Assembly: GCA_937886455.1 (NCBI GenBank)
Contig: CALGCU010000097.1
Coordinates: 1-18,552, forward strand
DNA from: an uncultured Bacteroidales bacterium
Lineage (GTDB): Bacteria; Bacteroidota; Bacteroidia; Bacteroidales; Paludibacteraceae
Length of the DNA: 18,552 nt
Direction: 5' to 3'
Part shown: piece by piece, positions 14,765-18,552 of the stretch
Layout of the letters: each line of letters starts with the position of its first letter
Numbering within the stretch: the first letter of the stretch is position 1
Program-made: the position numbers and the translations under genes
Notes under the pieces: generated by a model
Database searches by the model: none
Seen by the model: the letters and a program-made list of their open reading frames with translations, nothing else
What the model was told of the DNA's origin: nothing

Positions 14765-15523
14765 ATGAAGAAAACATTTTATTGCTTAGTAGTTATGTTT
14801 GTGGCATTTGCCTCTTGCACTCCGGAACAAGAAACCAAAACACATGTAGCAGACTTTGAAAACTTGCCAATGCCGGAATCAGGTTATTGGAATGGAAGTG
14901 ATTTGAGTGGTGTGCTTCGTCAAGAGGAATCGTGGGGTGCGATAATTAACAATTATTACGGTGAATTTACCTCTGCTATTGTGACGTTTGAGAATGTCTA
15001 TACGTCTGATTGGATGTCTTTTAAAGGTGCTGCTTATTCATCTTTAACAGATACGGTTAGTGCCGGTTATCTCAATCAATATAGCGTGATGGCAGGACAA
15101 GGAGCGTTAGGTTCCAAGCAGTTTGCGCTACTCTTTGATGATAAAGCAAGTTTTCGTGTTAATTACGAATCGGGTTATTCTTCACAGACGCTCAAATCTG
15201 TCATGATTTGCAATGGTACATATCCTTATTTGGAGATGCGAGATGGAGGTTTCTCAGATAAATTTGCTGAAGGGGATTATTTTAAAGTGACTTTTGTTGG
15301 TTATAAGGGAGAACAGAAAACAGGAGAAGTTGATTATTATTTGGCTGATTACAGAGAGGGAAAACGTTTCTTGAATAATAATTGGGAATATCTTGATCTT
15401 ACGCCATTAGCAGATGCAGATAGGGTAGAGGTGTTGTTTGATGGTTCTGATAAAGGTGAGTATGGTTTGAACACTCCACGCTATGTGTTTATAGACAATC
15501 TGGTTGTGGAACAATACAAGTAG
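14765..15523 (+). CDS. DUF4465 outer-membrane lipoprotein, B12-riboswitch controlled, probable cobalamin-binding protein
   Basis: 252 aa. A lipoprotein signal (MKKTFYCLVVMFVAFASC) puts the lipidated cysteine at residue 18, followed by TPEQE, so surface or periplasmic outer-membrane anchoring is likely. The remainder fits the DUF4465 family: FENL at 31, YWNGSD at 41, 'NQYSVMAGQGALGS' at 104-117, YYLADYR at 191-197, W207 then YLDLTPL, and NTPRYVFIDNL at 236-246. The cobalamin riboswitch directly upstream ties it to B12 supply. Bacteroides have surface B12-binding lipoproteins (BtuG, BtuH) that hand cobalamin to the TonB-dependent transporter BtuB. My recollection is that BtuH is of the DUF4465 type, but I cannot check this here, so I give no symbol. 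No btuB is adjacent; the gene stands alone between its leader and a strong terminator. Direct cobamide binding is inference from family and regulation. Confidence 0.9.
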   Translation: MKKTFYCLVVMFVAFASCTPEQETKTHVADFENLPMPESGYWNGSDLSGVLRQEESWGAIINNYYGEFTSAIVTFENVYTSDWMSFKGAAYSSLTDTVSAGYLNQYSVMAGQGALGSKQFALLFDDKASFRVNYESGYSSQTLKSVMICNGTYPYLEMRDGGFSDKFAEGDYFKVTFVGYKGEQKTGEVDYYLADYREGKRFLNNNWEYLDLTPLADADRVEVLFDGSDKGEYGLNTPRYVFIDNLVVEQYK

Positions 15524-15561
15524 ATGATGTGAAAAAATAGTTAGTAAAAATACAGATGTGA

Positions 15562-15607
15562 AAATGCGGATTGATCGAAGTGATTCGGGCAATCCGCATT
15601 TGTTTTT
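15562..15607 (+). terminator. Rho-independent terminator, shared by convergent genes
   Basis: A perfect 12-bp stem (AAATGCGGATTG, 15562-15573, with CAATCCGCATTT, 15590-15601) and a 16-nt loop, followed by TGTTTTTG. It lies 38 nt after the lipoprotein stop. Read from the other strand the stem is followed by TTTT, so it may also stop leftward transcription from pyrF. Confidence 0.85.
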
Positions 15608-15725
15608 GTGTTAATATATTGCTATCCCGTAAAAATACTTATTCCTATCTCATTCCTATCTAATGGTAACGGTATGGTAATGGTGATAGTTGGCGTGTGA
15701 GTGTTTGTTGTTCGTATTTATCGGT

Positions 15726-16556
15726 TTATATGTATTCTTTTAGCAGTGAACTCATTTCCTCTTGTACTTTTTTAGCTGCTTCACGTGCTGCAATAGCAAA
15801 ATTGGGTGTGTTGTCAGCATAGATGATGGCTCGTGAAGAATTGACCAATAATCCACATTGACTGTTCATGCCATACTTGCAAACATCTTGCAGACTTCCA
15901 CCTTGTGCTCCCACGCCAGGTACGAGCAGGAAGTGGTCAGGCACAATGGCGCGAATGTCGCTGAGCATGTCTGCTTTGGTTGCTCCAACAACATACATCA
16001 TGTTGTCCGCATTGCCCCATGTGAGGGAAGTTTTGAGTACTTTTTCAAATAATCTGTCGCCGGTTTCAGCGTCACGCATGAACTGGAAATCAAATGCTCC
16101 TTTATTGGAAGTGAGCGCTAAGAGTGTAACCCATTTTCCTTCGTATGCGAGAAATGGCTTTACGCTATCTTCGCCCATATACGGTGCTACAGTAATGGTG
16201 TCAAAGTCCATGTTTCCTAAGAAGGCGCGTGCATACATGGTGGATGTGTTGCCTATGTCGCCTCGCTTTGCATCGGCTATGATAAATTGTGTGGGATATT
16301 TTTCGCGGATGTATTCCACAGTGCGTTCTAAAATGTTCCAACCTTCAATGCCAATGCTCTCGTAGAAAGCAAGGTTTGGTTTGTATGCCACACATAAGTC
16401 TGCTGTGGCATCAATAATAGCCTTGTTGAATTCAAAAATTGGGTCGTCTGATTCGTCAAATAGATGTTCCGGGATTTTGGCAACATCGGTGTCTAATCCT
16501 ACACAAAGGAAAGATTGTTTCTCTATAATCTGTTGAAAAAGTTCTTCTCTGGTCAT
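15726..16556 (-). CDS. pyrF: Orotidine 5'-phosphate decarboxylase
   Basis: 276 aa, matching the longer (type 2) PyrF subfamily found in Bacteroidota and actinobacteria. It catalyses the last step of de novo UMP synthesis, OMP to UMP plus CO2, in the cytoplasm. Landmarks: CVGLDTD at 18-24 for substrate binding; YKPN at 58-61; the catalytic [11 protein letters not shown] at 95-105 with the Asp/Lys/Asp set; VPGVGAQGG at 212-220 for phosphate binding; and NSSRAI at 239-244. It follows prfA by 18 nt on the same strand. The adjacency prfA-pyrF is, as far as I know, common in Bacteroidales. It is intact and full length. The nearest gene downstream is convergent and shares the terminator at 15562-15607. 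Confidence 0.97.
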   Translation of the reverse strand: MTREELFQQIIEKQSFLCVGLDTDVAKIPEHLFDESDDPIFEFNKAIIDATADLCVAYKPNLAFYESIGIEGWNILERTVEYIREKYPTQFIIADAKRGDIGNTSTMYARAFLGNMDFDTITVAPYMGEDSVKPFLAYEGKWVTLLALTSNKGAFDFQFMRDAETGDRLFEKVLKTSLTWGNADNMMYVVGATKADMLSDIRAIVPDHFLLVPGVGAQGGSLQDVCKYGMNSQCGLLVNSSRAIIYADNTPNFAIAAREAAKKVQEEMSSLLKEYI

Positions 16557-16574
16557 GGTAATACATTCTTGTGT

Positions 16575-17684
16575 TTATAATTCACTTTCTTTAAGTCGTT
16601 CAGCGTTTTCTGCAATAGTGAGTTGATCGATAGCTCCTTGTATTTCGCCATCCATAAAGGCAGATAGGTTGTAGATGGTATATCCAATGCGATGGTCGGT
16701 AATGCGTCCTTGCGGGTAGTTATACGTGCGTATTTTGGCAGAGCGGTCGCCTGTACTAACCATTGTTTTGCGTCGGCTTGCTATGTCGTCAATGTATTTT
16801 TGATGTTCCTTGTCATAAATAAATGTGCGAAGACGTGATAGAGCTCGTTCTTTATTCTTGGGTTGGTCTCGAGTTTCCGTACATTCAATAAGGATTTCTT
16901 CCACTACTCCGGTGTTGGGGTTTTTCCAATTATAACGAAGACGAACTCCGGATTCCACTTTGTTTACATTCTGTCCTCCTGCGCCACCACTACGGAATGT
17001 GTCCCATTTAATTTCTCCTTCGTTGATTACAACGTCAAATTCATCGGCTTCCGGTAGTACGGCGACTGAGGCTGCAGAAGTGTGTACTCGTCCCTGTGTT
17101 TCTGTGGCAGGAACACGTTGTACGCGGTGTACACCACTTTCATATTTGAGTGTGCCATATACATTCTCTCCAGTTACGGTAAATATAATTTCTTTGAATC
17201 CGCCTGCAGAACCTTCAGTGAAACTTGATACGGCAGTTTTCCATCCTTTATTCTCGCAATATTTAATATACATTCTGTATAAATCGCCGGCAAACAGAGC
17301 AGCTTCATCACCTCCGGTGCCACCTCTAATTTCCATGACAATATTCTTGCCGTCTTCGGGGTCAGCCGGGATGAGTAATAATTTGATTTCCTCTTCCATA
17401 GGTGCGATTTGTGGCTCCAGTTCGTCAAGTTCAGCTTTTGCCATTTCTCTCATTTCGGCATCTTGTTCATTAGAGAGAATTTCTTTTGCTTCGGCTACGT
17501 GTGCAAGTATGGTTTCGTATTTCTTTTTTGCGTTAAGCACACGTTCTAAGTCACGATACTCTTTGTTTAATTTTACGAAGCGTTTCATGTCGGCAATGAC
17601 GGAAGGGTCTGTTATGAGGGTGGATATTTCATCAAATTTGTGTTGAAGCCCTTCGAGTTTGCTAATTAGTGTATTTTCTGCCAT
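16575..17684 (-). CDS. prfA: Peptide chain release factor 1
   Basis: 369 aa, normal RF1 length. RF1 reads UAA and UAG stop codons on the ribosome and triggers release of the finished peptide. An N-terminal helical part (residues ~1-105, rich in Glu/Lys/Leu) is followed by the core. The PAT tripeptide at 192-194 (RVPATETQGR) is the RF1 stop-codon recognition motif and separates it from RF2, which has SPF. The GGQ catalytic motif is at 236-238 within RSGGAGGQNVNK, whose Gln is the usual methylation site. The C-terminal part has the conserved TGDRSAKIRTYNYPQGRITDHRI. The start at 17684 (MAENTLISKLEGL) fits the family and lies 13 nt after the stop of the upstream gene, so an operon with that gene and pyrF is likely. 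Confidence 0.98.
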   Translation of the reverse strand: MAENTLISKLEGLQHKFDEISTLITDPSVIADMKRFVKLNKEYRDLERVLNAKKKYETILAHVAEAKEILSNEQDAEMREMAKAELDELEPQIAPMEEEIKLLLIPADPEDGKNIVMEIRGGTGGDEAALFAGDLYRMYIKYCENKGWKTAVSSFTEGSAGGFKEIIFTVTGENVYGTLKYESGVHRVQRVPATETQGRVHTSAASVAVLPEADEFDVVINEGEIKWDTFRSGGAGGQNVNKVESGVRLRYNWKNPNTGVVEEILIECTETRDQPKNKERALSRLRTFIYDKEHQKYIDDIASRRKTMVSTGDRSAKIRTYNYPQGRITDHRIGYTIYNLSAFMDGEIQGAIDQLTIAENAERLKESEL

Positions 17685-17697
17685 ATATTATGTTAAT

Positions 17698-18366
17698 TTA
17701 TTTTTTTTCCCAACGTTTTTCACACTCGTTGCTCATGTTGTCCATGAACTTTACAATTCTAAATTCAGCTAAATTCTTGTAGCGGCGATTTGTGATAAAT
17801 AAATCAAAAAACCATCCGAATCGAACGTAGGTGTTCATGCAGATCAGCATTTTATTATCTTCCAGTGGTATTACATGGTAAGTGCCATAGGCCTTTTTGA
17901 GTAATGCGTTTGAATAAAATATGTCCACATCAACCAATAATTCCCCAGATGGTAGGTGTTGTTTGAGTACACGGCTTTCAATGTTTACCCCTTCAAAAGT
18001 GGTGAATCCCGGTACTATGACATCGGTTTTAATCACTCCAATTGAGGTTTCTGCATCAAATGTTGTTTCTTTTAGGCGCAGAATTACAGCATCTTTGTCG
18101 GCGTCATTCTGTTGTCCAACTCCTTTCATTGCCCATTCAAACAATAGTTGTGGGTCGCCCCTAAATTCGCTGATAAAATCATCTACTACCCCTTCTGCTG
18201 TGTTCATGTCACATGTTGTGGCCATTTGACAGTATGTGTGGAAAATGCCTTTTTTGTGAGTGGTGTTGACAGAGTCAATAAATGAATGATTTTTGCTTGT
18301 TATGTTGCCAATCATAAACAAGCACATCACTCCAACGCAAATCATTCTTTTAGTGAATCTGTTCAT
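17698..18366 (-). CDS. Small exported protein of unknown function, upstream of prfA (222 aa)
   Basis: Not recognised. A basic head (MNRFTKR) and hydrophobic stretch (MICVGVMCLFMIGNITS) form a likely signal peptide. The mature part (~25-222) alternates short helices and beta-strands: an early helical segment (AEGVVDDFISEFRGDPQLLFEWAMKG), then strands (~95-185), ending in a helix rich in charged residues (EFRIVKFMDNMSNECEKRWEKK). The strand block with FGWFFDLFIT near 183 recalls START/SRPBCC-like lipid-binding folds, but this is only an impression. There is no T9SS domain and no lipobox. It heads the three-gene unit with prfA (13-nt gap) and pyrF, under the promoter at 18446-18478. Its link to translation termination or pyrimidine synthesis is unclear; co-transcription may be incidental. 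Confidence 0.85.
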   Translation of the reverse strand: MNRFTKRMICVGVMCLFMIGNITSKNHSFIDSVNTTHKKGIFHTYCQMATTCDMNTAEGVVDDFISEFRGDPQLLFEWAMKGVGQQNDADKDAVILRLKETTFDAETSIGVIKTDVIVPGFTTFEGVNIESRVLKQHLPSGELLVDVDIFYSNALLKKAYGTYHVIPLEDNKMLICMNTYVRFGWFFDLFITNRRYKNLAEFRIVKFMDNMSNECEKRWEKK

Positions 18367-18445
18367 AGTTGCCCATTAAAATGTTTTTTATACAACACGT
18401 AGTGGTAAATTCTGTTGTTTAAACCTCCACTCATTTTCAAATTTG

Positions 18446-18478
18446 CAAAGGTACAACAAACAAGCAAGATATACAAAA
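18446..18478 (-). promoter_or_regulatory. Consensus promoter for the hypothetical-prfA-pyrF operon
   Basis: Read on the minus strand: TTTTG (18474-18478), a 20-nt spacer, TACCTTTG (18446-18453). This is a full match to the Bacteroidota -33/-7 consensus. It lies about 80 nt upstream of the start codon at 18366. Between it and the right edge no clear gene is seen; a 16-codon minus-strand frame entering from the edge and ending in two TAA stops (18499-18504) could be the tail of an upstream gene but is too short to call. Confidence 0.8.
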
Positions 18479-18552
18479 GCTTGCTTTGGTATATTTTTTT
18501 ATTACTGTCCGCTAAAGACTTGAATTCCCTCCCAACTTGCTGAAATAGATAA

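Noticed and set aside
15640..15690. Short direct repeat (ATTCCTATCT twice) and TGGTAA echoes between the terminator and pyrF
   Set aside because: Two copies of a 10-mer in AT-rich spacer have no clear structure or partner; probably chance or decayed sequence.
18499..18552. Possible 3' end of another minus-strand gene entering from the right edge
   Set aside because: Only 16 codons before two TAA stops are visible, and another frame is open there too. I could not match the peptide to PurM or any other family, so I note it but do not call a gene.
1..18552. CRISPR array, tRNA, rRNA or insertion sequence
   Set aside because: No regularly spaced direct repeats, no tRNA cloverleaf or CCA-type 3' end, and no transposase or recombinase motifs were seen on either strand.

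Overview
The window reads as chromosome of a Bacteroidota bacterium, most likely Bacteroidales. The signs are promoters of the TTTG / TAnnTTTG type, several secreted proteins ending in type IX secretion (T9SS) C-terminal sorting domains, a DUF4465 lipoprotein behind a cobalamin riboswitch, AT-rich spacers, mostly no Shine-Dalgarno sequences, and adjacent prfA and pyrF. No tRNA, rRNA, CRISPR array, transposase or recombinase was seen.

Region 1 (1-14054, minus strand) is one long run of six co-directional genes with gaps of about 15-115 nt. In transcription order they encode: a 233-aa Thr/Pro-rich exported protein with a C-terminal hydrophobic segment and basic tail; a 1124-aa T9SS cargo; an 846-aa T9SS cargo; a 475-aa T9SS cargo; a 1823-aa T9SS cargo; and the N-terminal part of a further exported protein cut by the left edge. 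Three of them (846, 475 and 1823 aa) are built from copies of one roughly 110-residue beta-module, about 14 copies in all. Twelve copies carry two cysteines 50-62 residues apart; the two that lack one cysteine also lack the other. The 1823-aa and 475-aa proteins also share a second 'DTxxC' module. I infer a cell-surface or matrix assembly made of repetitive, probably disulphide-pinned proteins. Its function is unknown.

Region 2 (14055-14764) is a 710-nt regulatory hub. A promoter facing the secreted-protein cluster stands back-to-back with a possible rightward promoter, and their -33 elements share the palindrome TTTGCAAA. An imperfect inverted repeat (TTTTAC..CCCCCCTAT) flanks the pair, so both nascent transcripts would carry the same G-rich motif near the 5' end. 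Further right are a strong promoter, a cobalamin riboswitch and a possible two-state expression platform.

Region 3 (14765-15607, plus strand) is a single DUF4465 outer-membrane lipoprotein gene, probably for cobalamin capture, closed by a strong terminator hairpin that also faces the convergent pyrF.

Region 4 (15726-18552, minus strand) is a compact housekeeping operon: a small exported protein of unknown function, prfA (release factor 1) and pyrF (orotidine-5'-phosphate decarboxylase), read from a consensus promoter at 18446-18478.
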